Assembly (NCBI RefSeq): GCF_900155425.1
Contig: NZ_LT700192.1
Coordinates: 62,001 to 126,000, forward strand
Direction of reading: 5' to 3'
Length of the DNA: 64,000 nucleotides
DNA from: Parabacteroides massiliensis
GTDB taxonomy: Bacteria; Bacteroidota; Bacteroidia; Bacteroidales; Tannerellaceae
Part shown: positions 53,522 through 61,333 of the stretch, one piece after another
How the letters are laid out: every line of letters starts with the position of its first letter
How positions within the stretch are numbered: position 1 is the stretch's first letter
The notes under the pieces: model-generated
The model's input: only the letters and a program-made list of their open reading frames with translations
What the model was told of the DNA's origin: nothing
The model's database searches: none
Position numbers and translations under genes: made by a program

Positions 53522-53598
53522 ATCCGGGTCTGTCGGGTATCGAGATCCGGGTCTCGACATAGATGAGATGGGGGTCTGTAGACTGTTAAAATGGGGGT
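53522..53598 (+). promoter_or_regulatory. GC-rich direct repeats and small palindrome before the HU-like gene
   Basis: ATCCGGGTCT occurs twice, 23 bp apart. The second copy is the centre of an inverted repeat TCGAGA-TCCGGG-TCTCGA (53540-53557). ATGGGGGT also occurs twice, 23 bp apart. The equal spacing, about two helical turns, suggests protein-binding sites. Confidence 0.5.
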
Positions 53599-53644
53599 GT
53601 TAGTGAGTTTTTCATACATTGTTTAATGTTAAACGTAGTATATT

Positions 53645-54031
53645 ATGGCACATTTTTATGTAGTCCGGCAAAAAGTGGATAAGACAAAAGATGCAAAAAA
53701 GTCCCTTTATTATGGAGTACCGGTCACTTGTGGCCGGATCACGACAAGAAAATTAGCCGAATTGGTAGCAGATCGCTGCTCGCTGAGTCCGGGAGATGTC
53801 CTTGCGGCCGTATGCGAGGTGGGAAATGTGATCTTGGAACGATTGGGAGAAGGTTACTCGGTCGAGTTGGACAGTTTTGGCGATTTCTATTTGTCGGCCG
53901 GTAGCGAAGGGTATGAGAACCCGAAGGATTGTACGCCTCATCGGGTGAAAGCCCGCCGTGTCTGTTTCCGGATGGCTTCGGATGTGCGTAAAGGAATGAA
54001 GTTTGTCAAATTTGAGAGGAGACTTAGGTGA
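53645..54031 (+). CDS. HU-like DNA-binding protein
   Basis: 128 residues, start MAHFYVVRQKVDKTKDAKKS. It fits the Bacteroidetes HU-like family: an N-terminal extension, the helical part (TTRKLAELVADRCSLSPGDVLAAV) and a beta saddle (LGEGYSVELDSFGDFYLSAG). It is longer than canonical HU (about 90). Its stop overlaps the next gene by 4 bp (ATGA). It may bind the repeats in its own upstream region, an inference from proximity. Confidence 0.85.
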   Translation: MAHFYVVRQKVDKTKDAKKSLYYGVPVTCGRITTRKLAELVADRCSLSPGDVLAAVCEVGNVILERLGEGYSVELDSFGDFYLSAGSEGYENPKDCTPHRVKARRVCFRMASDVRKGMKFVKFERRLR

Positions 54032-56121
54032 TGCAGGTGACACTTTACAGACATAAGAAAGGTGAGTTGCGGATGTGCTCGCGCGACATCGGCTATATCG
54101 CCGGGTTGCTGAAAGAGGAGAAAGGGGCGGAAGAAGCCTTGTTCGCCCGCCAGAAACTGAATATGGCGTTTTTGGCGCGGACGACAGATTTGACGGGAAA
54201 ACTTCCGGTTTTAGTCTTTGCCGCAACTTACAAGAAGCATGACGGGAAGAGGATGTTGAGGCGTTATAACGGGTATGTCTTGTTGGAAGTGAACGCATTG
54301 GGGAGCTTGGCGGAGGCAGAGGCTGTCCGTGGCGAAGCTGCCGCATTGCCACAGACTTTATTGGCTTTTGTCGGGTTAAGCGGACGTTCGGTCAAGATCG
54401 TGATCCCTTTTACTCTTCCGGATGGAACTTTGCCTAAAAGGGAAGAACAGGCACGCTTGTTTCATGCAACGGCTTACCAGTTGGCGGTCCGTCATTTCCA
54501 ACCGCAACTCAGAAGTATTATTTCTTTAAAAGAACCATTGGTATCGCGGGGATGCCGGTTCAGTTTCGATCCGGATGCATATTACAATCCTGATGCGGTG
54601 GCGATCAGGATCGAACAGCCTTTGCAGATGCCGGACGGGGGTGACTTGAAAATTGTGCAGGCGCCTCCGGCAGATCCGTTGGACAGGATGGTTCCCGGTG
54701 TGGAACGTAACGGACAGATCGCCACTTTGTTCAGCGTAACCCTGTTGGAGATGGTACGGCGGTTCGAGGAAAATCCCGAAGGCGACTTGCAGGCGTTGTT
54801 CATCGAACTGGGCCAGGCTTGTTGCCGACTGGGGATACCGGAGGAGGAGGCGGTGAGCTGGACGTTGCGCTACGAGGCTTTGAAGAAATACAAGGTGGAT
54901 ATCCGTGCGACATTCCGTTCGGCTTATACTTTGCAAAACCTATCGAGACCGATAGAGCCGTTTTCGGTTCTTCCACCGTCCATGTCATTGGTGTTGCAAC
55001 TGGACGAATTCATGAACCGACGTTACTTTTTCCGGTTTAATGAGATGAGCGGGGAGGTGGAATATCTGGATCGTTCGGTGATTCAGTTTGTTTTTAAGCC
55101 TTACACGATGAAGGTGCGTAATTCCATTTGTTTGGAGGCGCAACAGGAGGGGCTGAATGTGTGGGACAAGGATATCGACCGGTATGTTAATTCCGATCGT
55201 ATTCCGGTGTATCATCCGATCGACCATTTTCTTGAAAATCTTCCGGTTTGGGATGGAAAAGAACATATCGGGGCATTGGCCGGACGTGTTTCTTGTGATA
55301 GTCCGGTATGGGGCGATCTTTTTTATCGTTGGTTTCTGAGTATGGTCGCGCATTGGATGGAACTGGATTTGGTACATGGAAACAGCACGACACCCTTGTT
55401 GGTCGGCGATCAAGGTTGCGGAAAATCCACGTTTTGTTTGAATTTGTTGCCCCCTGTGTTACGGCCTTATTATACGGACAGTATTGATTTCGGTAATCGG
55501 CGTGAGGCAGAACTGGCCCTGCATCGGTATGCTTTGATTAATATTGATGAGTTTGATTCCGTAAAAAGCTCCCACCAAAGTTTTTTGAAACATATCCTGC
55601 AAAAAGCGGTTGTGAATACCCGCTTGCCTTATCAGAGCTCGAATCGCAACCTGCGCCGTTATGCAACCTTTATTGCGACCAGCAACAATTACGACTTGCT
55701 GACAGATCCGACCGGAAGTCGGCGTTTCATTTGCGTGGAGGTAAAAGGGCGGATCGATTATGCCCAGCCGGTCGATTATGAGCAGTTGTATGCAGAGGCG
55801 AAAGAATTGTTGAGGCGGGGAGAACGTTTTTGGTTTACTCCGGAGGAAGAAGCGCTGATCACCGAAAACAATAAGGATTTCCAGCAGCTGCCGGCCGAAG
55901 AGCAACTGTTCTTACGTTATTTTAAGATTGCAGAGGACCTTGAAGCGGTAAAACCGCTCTTGGCATCCGAGATATTGGACATGATTGCAGAAAAACATCC
56001 CGGTTTTAACATAACAAAAACGATGATCCTCAATTTTGGCAAGCTTTTAAAGCGGAATAACGTTCCAAATAAACGCATGGTGAAGGGAACTTGTTATTAT
56101 GTGGAAGAATTAAACGATTGA
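54028..56121 (+). CDS. VirE N-terminal / VapE-type P-loop protein
   Basis: 697 residues. The N-terminal part (about 1-200) fits the VirE_N/BT4734-like domain (NMAFLARTTDLTGKLPVLVFAATYKKHDG; VGLSGRSVKIVIPF), related to primase-polymerase-like folds. The C-terminal part is a VapE/D5-like superfamily 3 helicase-type ATPase with Walker A GDQGCGKST near residue 460, Walker B LINIDEFDSV near 505, and FIATSNNYDLLTDPTGSRRF (sensor and arginine) near 550. Such proteins act in plasmid, phage or integrative element replication. No integrase, relaxase or phage gene is adjacent. Confidence 0.85.
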   Translation: MMQVTLYRHKKGELRMCSRDIGYIAGLLKEEKGAEEALFARQKLNMAFLARTTDLTGKLPVLVFAATYKKHDGKRMLRRYNGYVLLEVNALGSLAEAEAVRGEAAALPQTLLAFVGLSGRSVKIVIPFTLPDGTLPKREEQARLFHATAYQLAVRHFQPQLRSIISLKEPLVSRGCRFSFDPDAYYNPDAVAIRIEQPLQMPDGGDLKIVQAPPADPLDRMVPGVERNGQIATLFSVTLLEMVRRFEENPEGDLQALFIELGQACCRLGIPEEEAVSWTLRYEALKKYKVDIRATFRSAYTLQNLSRPIEPFSVLPPSMSLVLQLDEFMNRRYFFRFNEMSGEVEYLDRSVIQFVFKPYTMKVRNSICLEAQQEGLNVWDKDIDRYVNSDRIPVYHPIDHFLENLPVWDGKEHIGALAGRVSCDSPVWGDLFYRWFLSMVAHWMELDLVHGNSTTPLLVGDQGCGKSTFCLNLLPPVLRPYYTDSIDFGNRREAELALHRYALINIDEFDSVKSSHQSFLKHILQKAVVNTRLPYQSSNRNLRRYATFIATSNNYDLLTDPTGSRRFICVEVKGRIDYAQPVDYEQLYAEAKELLRRGERFWFTPEEEALITENNKDFQQLPAEEQLFLRYFKIAEDLEAVKPLLASEILDMIAEKHPGFNITKTMILNFGKLLKRNNVPNKRMVKGTCYYVEELND

Positions 56122-56154
56122 TTTTTATAGTATTGCCTATTGGCGATATGATGG

Positions 56155-56248
56155 TATGATAGTAGCCATGATAGTTGATAATTAGACTATCATGGCTGTT
56201 TTATGTTTATAATCAGTTAGTTCTGATTGATTATGATAGTATGATAGT
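56155..56248. repeat. Iteron-like array of the 9-bp motif, right side
   Basis: Copies of TATGATAGT (complement of ACTATCATA) at 56155-56163, 56232-56240 and 56240-56248, and CATGATAGT variants at 56167-56175 and, inverted, 56186-56194. The last two form an exact 11-bp hairpin, GCCATGATAGT (56165-56175) with 56186-56196. Confidence 0.75.
56165..56196 (+). terminator. Hairpin after the VapE-type gene
   Basis: An 11-bp perfect stem with a 10-nt loop, followed by TGTTTT, 44 nt after the stop. It may end the HU-VapE transcript while also being built from two iteron copies. Confidence 0.5.
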
Positions 56249-56374
56249 ATTTGAGGTGAAACATGTCTCTTGTTATAATGTCCGCTCTGTTAAATAAGGA
56301 GTAATAGTAAAGAACGGTTAAACCAAAAAAGGAATTGCCTTGTTTTATCTGCAAATCAATATTGAAGAATAGAC

Positions 56375-56521
56375 ATGAGACGAAAGAATACGAATGTACT
56401 GCTGATCTTCGGGGTGGTGATTGCGATTGTCCTGCTAATGATCTGGTTGTTTTTGGGAACGACATTGGAGCAGGAAGCTAATCCTGAAACAGACCCGATG
56501 ACCATCGAACAAAATATCTGA
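56375..56521 (+). CDS. Small single-helix membrane protein (48 aa)
   Basis: An ATG at 56375 opens 48 codons to a TGA at 56519. It has a basic start (MRRKNTN), one clear membrane helix (about residues 8-29, VLLIFGVVIAIVLLMIWLFLG) and an acidic tail (EQEANPETDPMTIEQNI). The inside-positive, outside-negative pattern suits a real membrane protein. No family recognised. It lies 250 bp after the VapE-type gene, between the iteron array and a terminator. Confidence 0.5.
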   Translation: MRRKNTNVLLIFGVVIAIVLLMIWLFLGTTLEQEANPETDPMTIEQNI

Positions 56522-56541
56522 TAAGGCCGGTTGCAAAGAAA

Positions 56542-56569
56542 AGCCTCCGCATCAAACGATATGGAGGCT
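56542..56569. terminator. Bidirectional terminator
   Basis: AGCCTCC (56542-56548) pairs with GGAGGCT (56563-56569). A-rich and T-rich flanks on either side suit termination of both the small membrane protein gene and the convergent decarboxylase operon. Confidence 0.65.
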
Positions 56570-56591
56570 CTTCTATGTTGTATGAATTTGA

Positions 56592-57788
56592 TTATGCTAA
56601 GAATCCCAGCAGGATACCGGCTGCTACGGCAGAACCGATTACACCTGCTACGTTCGGACCCATGGCGTGCATCAACAGGTAGTTGGTCGGATCGTATTCC
56701 AGACCTACGTTCTGAGAAATACGGGCAGAGTCGGGCACGGCAGACACACCGGAGTTACCGATAAGCGGATTGATCTTATTGCCTTCTTTCAAGAACAGGT
56801 TGAAGAACTTCACGAACAGGATACCTGCGCAAGTTGCGATCACGAAAGACAAAGCTCCCAAACCGAAAATCTTGATGGAGTTCAAAGTCAGGAACTGGGT
56901 TGCCTGCGTGGAAGCACCTACCGTGATACCTAACAAGATCGTGATCGTATCGATCAGCGGACCACGGGCTGTTTCAGCCAAACGACGTGTCACACCGCTT
57001 TCTTTCAACAAGTTTCCGAAGAACAGCATACCTAACAGAGGCAGGCCGGAAGGAACCAGGAAGCAAGTCAGCAACAGACCAACGATCGGGAATACGATCT
57101 TTTCCGTTGATGAAACGGCTCTCGGCGGTTTCATACGGATCAGACGTTCTTTCTTCGTGGTCAGCAAGCGCATGAACGGTGGCTGGATGATAGGAACCAA
57201 TGCCATATAAGAGTAGGCTGATACCGCAATAGCACCCATCAGGTTCGGAGCTAACTTGGAGGAAAGGAAGATAGCTGTCGGGCCGTCAGCACCACCGATA
57301 ATACCGATAGCACCGGCTTGGTTCGGCTCGAATCCCATCTGAAGGGCGATGATATATGCACCGAAGATACCGAATTGGGCTGCAGCACCGATCAACATCA
57401 ACTTAGGATTGGAGATCAGGGCGGAGAAGTCGGTCATAGCCCCGATCCCGAGGAAGATCAGCGGCGGATACCATCCGGAGGTTACACCCTGGTAGAGGAT
57501 GTTCAGCACAGAACCTTGTTCGTAAATACCTACTTGCAATCCTGCATCTTTGAACGGAATGTTACCGATCAGGATACCGAACCCGATAGGGATAAGGAGC
57601 ATAGGCTCGAATTCATATTTAATAGCCAGGAAAATAAACAACAGACCGACGAGGATCATGATGATGTGACCCGGTGTCGCGTTGTAGACTCCTGTATAAG
57701 TGAGGAACAACTCCAAGTTTTCACCCAAGAACTGGAGAAAACTTTCATGAGCCGCACCTGCTGCCTGTAATAATACTGATCCTAACAT
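56592..57788 (-). CDS. mmdB: Na+-translocating decarboxylase beta subunit (OadB/MmdB)
   Basis: 398-residue membrane subunit that couples decarboxylation of the carboxybiotin carrier to Na+ export. It has about 9-11 helices. Conserved segments are IGIIGGADGPTAIFLSSKLAPNLMGAIAVSAYSYMALVPIIQPP (the region with the Na+ site Asp), GLPLLGMLFFGNLLKESGV and GNSGVSAVPDSARISQ. It lies 4 nt after the biotin carrier gene in mce-mmdA-gamma-carrier-beta. Confidence 0.94.
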   Translation of the reverse strand: MLGSVLLQAAGAAHESFLQFLGENLELFLTYTGVYNATPGHIIMILVGLLFIFLAIKYEFEPMLLIPIGFGILIGNIPFKDAGLQVGIYEQGSVLNILYQGVTSGWYPPLIFLGIGAMTDFSALISNPKLMLIGAAAQFGIFGAYIIALQMGFEPNQAGAIGIIGGADGPTAIFLSSKLAPNLMGAIAVSAYSYMALVPIIQPPFMRLLTTKKERLIRMKPPRAVSSTEKIVFPIVGLLLTCFLVPSGLPLLGMLFFGNLLKESGVTRRLAETARGPLIDTITILLGITVGASTQATQFLTLNSIKIFGLGALSFVIATCAGILFVKFFNLFLKEGNKINPLIGNSGVSAVPDSARISQNVGLEYDPTNYLLMHAMGPNVAGVIGSAVAAGILLGFLA

Positions 57789-57792
57789 AATA

Positions 57793-58224
57793 TTATCCTA
57801 TTACGACGAGGTCAGCACCTTCCAGTACGGAATCCCCTTTGTTTACTTTTATTTCAATGATCTTGCCGTCACGGTCGGCGTTGATGTTGTTTTCCATCTT
57901 CATGGCTTCGAGGACAAGCAGATTCTGGCCTCTCTTGACAGCATCACCGACTTTGCAGTTAACTTGTAGGATGACACCTGGCAGCGGAGATTTGACAGCT
58001 CCTTTGGTGGTTGAGGCTGCCGGGCGTGAAATAACCGGTTCGCCGCTTGCCGTGGTTGGAGCCTGAGCCGGACGTTTCAGCGTAACCATTTGTTTTTTCG
58101 CCGGTTTCTCCATTTTTACCTGGTAGGGCGTACCGTTTACTTCTACTTCTGCGATATCATCCACTACCGAGTTGATGTGTACTTTATATACGTTACCGTT
58201 AATAGTATATTTAAAACTTTTCAT
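57793..58224 (-). CDS. mmdC: Biotin carboxyl carrier subunit of the decarboxylase
   Basis: 143 residues. The C-terminal biotinyl domain (about 70-143) has the biotin motif EAMKMENN with the modified lysine at 109, inside the flat-fold pattern SPLPGVILQVNCKVGDAVKRG. The N-terminal half (about 1-35) forms a small beta unit, followed by an Ala/Pro-rich linker (AQAPTTASGEPVIS). It carries carbon dioxide from the alpha to the beta subunit. Confidence 0.94.
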   Translation of the reverse strand: MKSFKYTINGNVYKVHINSVVDDIAEVEVNGTPYQVKMEKPAKKQMVTLKRPAQAPTTASGEPVISRPAASTTKGAVKSPLPGVILQVNCKVGDAVKRGQNLLVLEAMKMENNINADRDGKIIEIKVNKGDSVLEGADLVVIG

Positions 58225-58246
58225 TCTTGTTTGTTTTTAGAGATAA

Positions 58247-59140
58247 TTACTTTTTGGGAACTTCACGCAGACCATAAATCTTGGAGCTCCACGGAGAATA
58301 AGATCTTTGAACTTTACGGATCGTCAGAACCGTGTGTTCGATGTCGTGGTTGTCATCGCTCATTTCATACAAAGCTGCACCGATAGCCGCAAAGATTTCT
58401 CCGGATTCCTGGCCGGCATTGTCTGCAATGACGGCTTCCCCGGCTGCTTTCTGTGCATTGCGTTTGCTGGCAGCAATCGAGAGTTTGCCGATTTGTTTAA
58501 AGATGATGAACAACAGGAATAGTCCGGAAAACACAACTGCCATGGCAGTCAAGGTCATACCGATACCCCAAGAGTCATTTTCTTTAAAGTTCTCGATTTT
58601 CTCGTTAGAGTCCAATGTCACGTTGTTGGTGCTGGGAGTAACTTTTGATAAAGTTGCCCATTTGCCTTCTCCATCTAACGTTCTACCATAGCTGACATCC
58701 GCTTTCTGTGAAGCCGGAACAACGATCTCGTCGATCAAAGTCTTACCGTCTGCATCATATAAAGCAATGTAATTTTCTTTTGATGGGTCAAGAGTGAAAT
58801 TAACATGGAATGTTCCTCGATTAGGCTCTCCATCCGCCCAGAACAAGGTGTGCTGGCGGGGAGGAATGACTGTCAGAACGTCGCCCTTAGGAATCGGATA
58901 TTTTTTAGGGTTGCTCTTGTCGTCAGTCAAGTAACAACCGGCGATATTGACCGAACCGGCCGAATTGTTGAACAATTCGATCCAGGCATGGCGTTTGCCG
59001 TAATCATCAACGAAGTTATCTTCATTGATGACCAGCACTTCATTGATTCGCATGGAGGTTGCACGCTGTGCTTTTGCCCCGAATGAAACGAGCAAGGCAA
59101 ACAGCAGCAATACCCCTATTTTCTTATTGATCATATTCAT
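58247..59140 (-). CDS. OadG-family gamma subunit fused to a lamin-tail domain
   Basis: 297 residues with a signal peptide (IGVLLLFALLVSFGAKA). An extracytoplasmic lamin-tail domain follows (about 28-165, INEVLVINEDNFVDDYGKRHAWIELFNNS, CYLTDDKSNPKKYP). Then comes one membrane helix (about 192-214, MTLTAMAVVFSGLFLLFIIF) and an OadG-like cytosolic tail. Canonical OadG is only about 80 residues, so the N-terminal domain is an addition. The ATG at 59140 or one at 59134 could start it. Its place between alpha and biotin subunits supports the gamma role. Confidence 0.85.
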   Translation of the reverse strand: MNMINKKIGVLLLFALLVSFGAKAQRATSMRINEVLVINEDNFVDDYGKRHAWIELFNNSAGSVNIAGCYLTDDKSNPKKYPIPKGDVLTVIPPRQHTLFWADGEPNRGTFHVNFTLDPSKENYIALYDADGKTLIDEIVVPASQKADVSYGRTLDGEGKWATLSKVTPSTNNVTLDSNEKIENFKENDSWGIGMTLTAMAVVFSGLFLLFIIFKQIGKLSIAASKRNAQKAAGEAVIADNAGQESGEIFAAIGAALYEMSDDNHDIEHTVLTIRKVQRSYSPWSSKIYGLREVPKK

Positions 59141-59155
59141 TTCCTGTTTTAAGAA

Positions 59156-60709
59156 TTATAGAGGCAGATTGTCATGTTTCTTAGCAGGATTGCTTAACTT
59201 CTTAGTCTGCAATTGTTGTAAAGCGCGAATAATACGGAAACGAGTGTTACGAGGTTCGATAACATCATCGATATAACCATATTGAGCAGCATTGTACGGG
59301 TTCGCAAATGCTTTTTTGTATTCGGCTTCTTTTTCAGCAGCGCAAGCTTTCGGATCTTCCGAGGCAGCCACTTCTTTTGCGAAGATGACTTCTACGGCAC
59401 CGCTCGGGCCCATAACAGCGATTTCGGCTGTCGGCCATGCGTAGTTCATATCACCGCGCAGATGTTTGGAACTCATCACACAGTAGGCACCACCGTAAGA
59501 TTTACGCAATGTTACGGTTACTTTGGGCACTGTAGCTTCGCCGTAAGCGTAAAGCAATTTGGCTCCGTGCAGGATGACACCGTTATATTCCTGGCCTGTA
59601 CCCGGCAAGAATCCCGGTACGTCGACCAATGTAACCAATGGAATGTTGAAAGCGTCGCAGAAGCGGACGAAACGGCCTGCCTTGCGGGAAGCGTTGCTAT
59701 CCAGGCAGCCTGCCATTACTTTCGGCTGGTTGGCTACGACACCGACTGTCTGGCCGTTGAAACGGGCGAACCCTACGATGATGTTCTTTGCATAGTCGGC
59801 ATGTACTTCCAGGAACTCGCCGTTATCGATGATGGTCCCGATAACTTCATACATGTCATAAGCCTGGTTAGGGTTGTCAGGGATGATGTCGTTCAGGTTG
59901 TCATCCAGGCGGTCGATCGGATCTTTACATTCGATCAGCGGAGTTTCTTCCAGGTTGTTTTGTGGCAGGAAGCTGATCAATTTGCGGATCAACTGCAAAC
60001 CGTCTTCTTCCGTATCGACTGCGAAGTGAGCCACGCCGGATTTGGTCGTGTGTACGCTTGCACCGCCCAACTGTTCCTGTGTCACGTCTTCGCCTGTAAC
60101 GGTTTTGACTACTTTCGGACCGGTCAGGAACATGTAGCTTGTTCCGCGGGTCATGATGTTGAAGTCTGTCAGGGCAGGAGAATAGACCGCACCACCGGCA
60201 CACGGGCCGAAGATACCGGAAATCTGGGGGATAACACCGGATGCCAGGATATTGCGTTGGAAGATTTCAGCATAACCGGCCAAAGCATTAACACCTTCCT
60301 GGATACGTGCGCCACCCGAATCGTTCAAACCGATAACGGGAGCGCCCATCTTCATTGCCTGATCCATGACTTTGCATATCTTCATGGCCAATGATTCTGA
60401 CAAAGCACCGCCGAATACGGTAAAATCTTGGGCATAAACATATACCAAACGTCCGTCGATCGTACCGTAGCCGGTTACGATACCGTCACCCAGATACTTG
60501 GTCTTTTCAATGCCGAAGTTTGTACAACGGTGTTGTACGAACATATCGAATTCTTCAAAACTCCCTTCATCCAGCAACATGGCAATACGCTCGCGTGCCG
60601 TGTATTTACCTTTTTTGTGCTGAGATTCAATTCTTTTCTCTCCACCACCTAAACGAGCTGTTTCGCGAAGGGCGATAAGCTCCTTTACTTTTTCAAGTTG
60701 GTTACTCAT
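59156..60709 (-). CDS. mmdA: Methylmalonyl-CoA decarboxylase alpha subunit (carboxyltransferase)
   Basis: 517 residues of the acyl-CoA carboxyltransferase family. It moves the carboxyl group of (S)-methylmalonyl-CoA to biotin, releasing propionyl-CoA. Signatures are [63 protein letters not shown] and [27 protein letters not shown]. Propionyl-CoA carboxylase beta is an alternative reading of the sequence alone; the OadG, BCCP and OadB neighbours argue for the sodium-pump decarboxylase. Confidence 0.93.
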   Translation of the reverse strand: MSNQLEKVKELIALRETARLGGGEKRIESQHKKGKYTARERIAMLLDEGSFEEFDMFVQHRCTNFGIEKTKYLGDGIVTGYGTIDGRLVYVYAQDFTVFGGALSESLAMKICKVMDQAMKMGAPVIGLNDSGGARIQEGVNALAGYAEIFQRNILASGVIPQISGIFGPCAGGAVYSPALTDFNIMTRGTSYMFLTGPKVVKTVTGEDVTQEQLGGASVHTTKSGVAHFAVDTEEDGLQLIRKLISFLPQNNLEETPLIECKDPIDRLDDNLNDIIPDNPNQAYDMYEVIGTIIDNGEFLEVHADYAKNIIVGFARFNGQTVGVVANQPKVMAGCLDSNASRKAGRFVRFCDAFNIPLVTLVDVPGFLPGTGQEYNGVILHGAKLLYAYGEATVPKVTVTLRKSYGGAYCVMSSKHLRGDMNYAWPTAEIAVMGPSGAVEVIFAKEVAASEDPKACAAEKEAEYKKAFANPYNAAQYGYIDDVIEPRNTRFRIIRALQQLQTKKLSNPAKKHDNLPL

Positions 60710-60744
60710 TGTATTATAGATTTGTTGTTAGAAATGAACTATTT

Positions 60745-60778
60745 AATTGCCAATTGTCAATTATCCATTGTCAATTGG
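60745..60778. repeat. CAATTG-type repeat between mce and mmdA
   Basis: The words AATTGCCAATTGTCAATTATC and CATTGTCAATTGG lie in the 72-bp gap between mce and mmdA. They are of the same type as the arrays before tsaB and between the HlyD and permease genes, but only one arm is present here. Confidence 0.6.
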
Positions 60779-60781
60779 TTT

Positions 60782-61189
60782 TTATTTCCCCGGCATGCAA
60801 AGTTCGGTCAGAACGCTACAAGTCGATTTCGGGTGAAGGAATGCGATGCTCAAGCCTTCTGCACCTCCGCGCGGAGCTTTGTCGATCAACCGGACGCCTT
60901 TTGATTCTGCTTCGTCCAATGCAGCCTGTACGTCGGGAACAGCAAATGCGATATGGTGGATGCCTTCACCTTTCTTTTCGATGAATTTCGCGATTGTGCT
61001 GTCTTCGCTTGTCGGTTCCAGCAACTCGATCTTGGTCTGACCGACTTTAAAGAATGCTGTTTTTACTTTCTGATCGGCAACTTCTTCGATGTTGTAGCAT
61101 TTCAGTCCTAAAACTTCTTCATAATACGGCAGGCAAGCTTCGATGCTCTTTACTGCGATACCCAAATGTTCAATATGTGTAAGTTCCAT
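60782..61189 (-). CDS. mce: Methylmalonyl-CoA epimerase
   Basis: Interconverts (R)- and (S)-methylmalonyl-CoA, linking B12-dependent mutase to the decarboxylase. The 135-residue VOC-fold protein has two beta-alpha-beta units. The metal ligands fit IEHLGIAVKSIEACLPYY (His), the central GIHHIAFAVPDVQAALDEA (His), and a late Glu (LTELCMP). First gene of the operon, with a TACCTTTG promoter box 48 nt upstream. Confidence 0.95.
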   Translation of the reverse strand: MELTHIEHLGIAVKSIEACLPYYEEVLGLKCYNIEEVADQKVKTAFFKVGQTKIELLEPTSEDSTIAKFIEKKGEGIHHIAFAVPDVQAALDEAESKGVRLIDKAPRGGAEGLSIAFLHPKSTCSVLTELCMPGK

Positions 61190-61236
61190 GTCAATAATAA
61201 TTTAATGATTAAATATTGTTTTTTGTTCTATGTGGA

Positions 61237-61244
61237 CAAAGGTA
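61237..61244 (-). promoter_or_regulatory. Promoter -7 box TACCTTTG for the mce-mmd operon
   Basis: Minus strand TACCTTTG, exact TAnnTTTG match, 48 nt before the mce ATG. Confidence 0.55.
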
Positions 61245-61333
61245 CACTCTTTTTATTAATAGAGAAATAATTCATTAATATTTATCAGCATGATTTGGAT
61301 ATGTTTAAAAAGCATATATTTGGGACTGTACGC

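Larger units (their letters stand above)
53176..53644. other. 469-bp spacer with iteron-like array and GC-rich direct repeats
   Basis: Upstream region of the HU-like gene. It holds six copies of ACTATCATA or its complement (53292-53394), then a pair of ATCCGGGTCT repeats (53522-53531, 53545-53554) and a pair of ATGGGGGT repeats (53568-53575, 53591-53598). No gene seen. Confidence 0.7.

Noticed and set aside
53276-56250. Integrated plasmid or phage carrying the HU-VapE pair
   Set aside because: No integrase, relaxase, capsid or toxin-antitoxin gene and no attachment-site repeat were seen, so only the gene pair and repeats are claimed.
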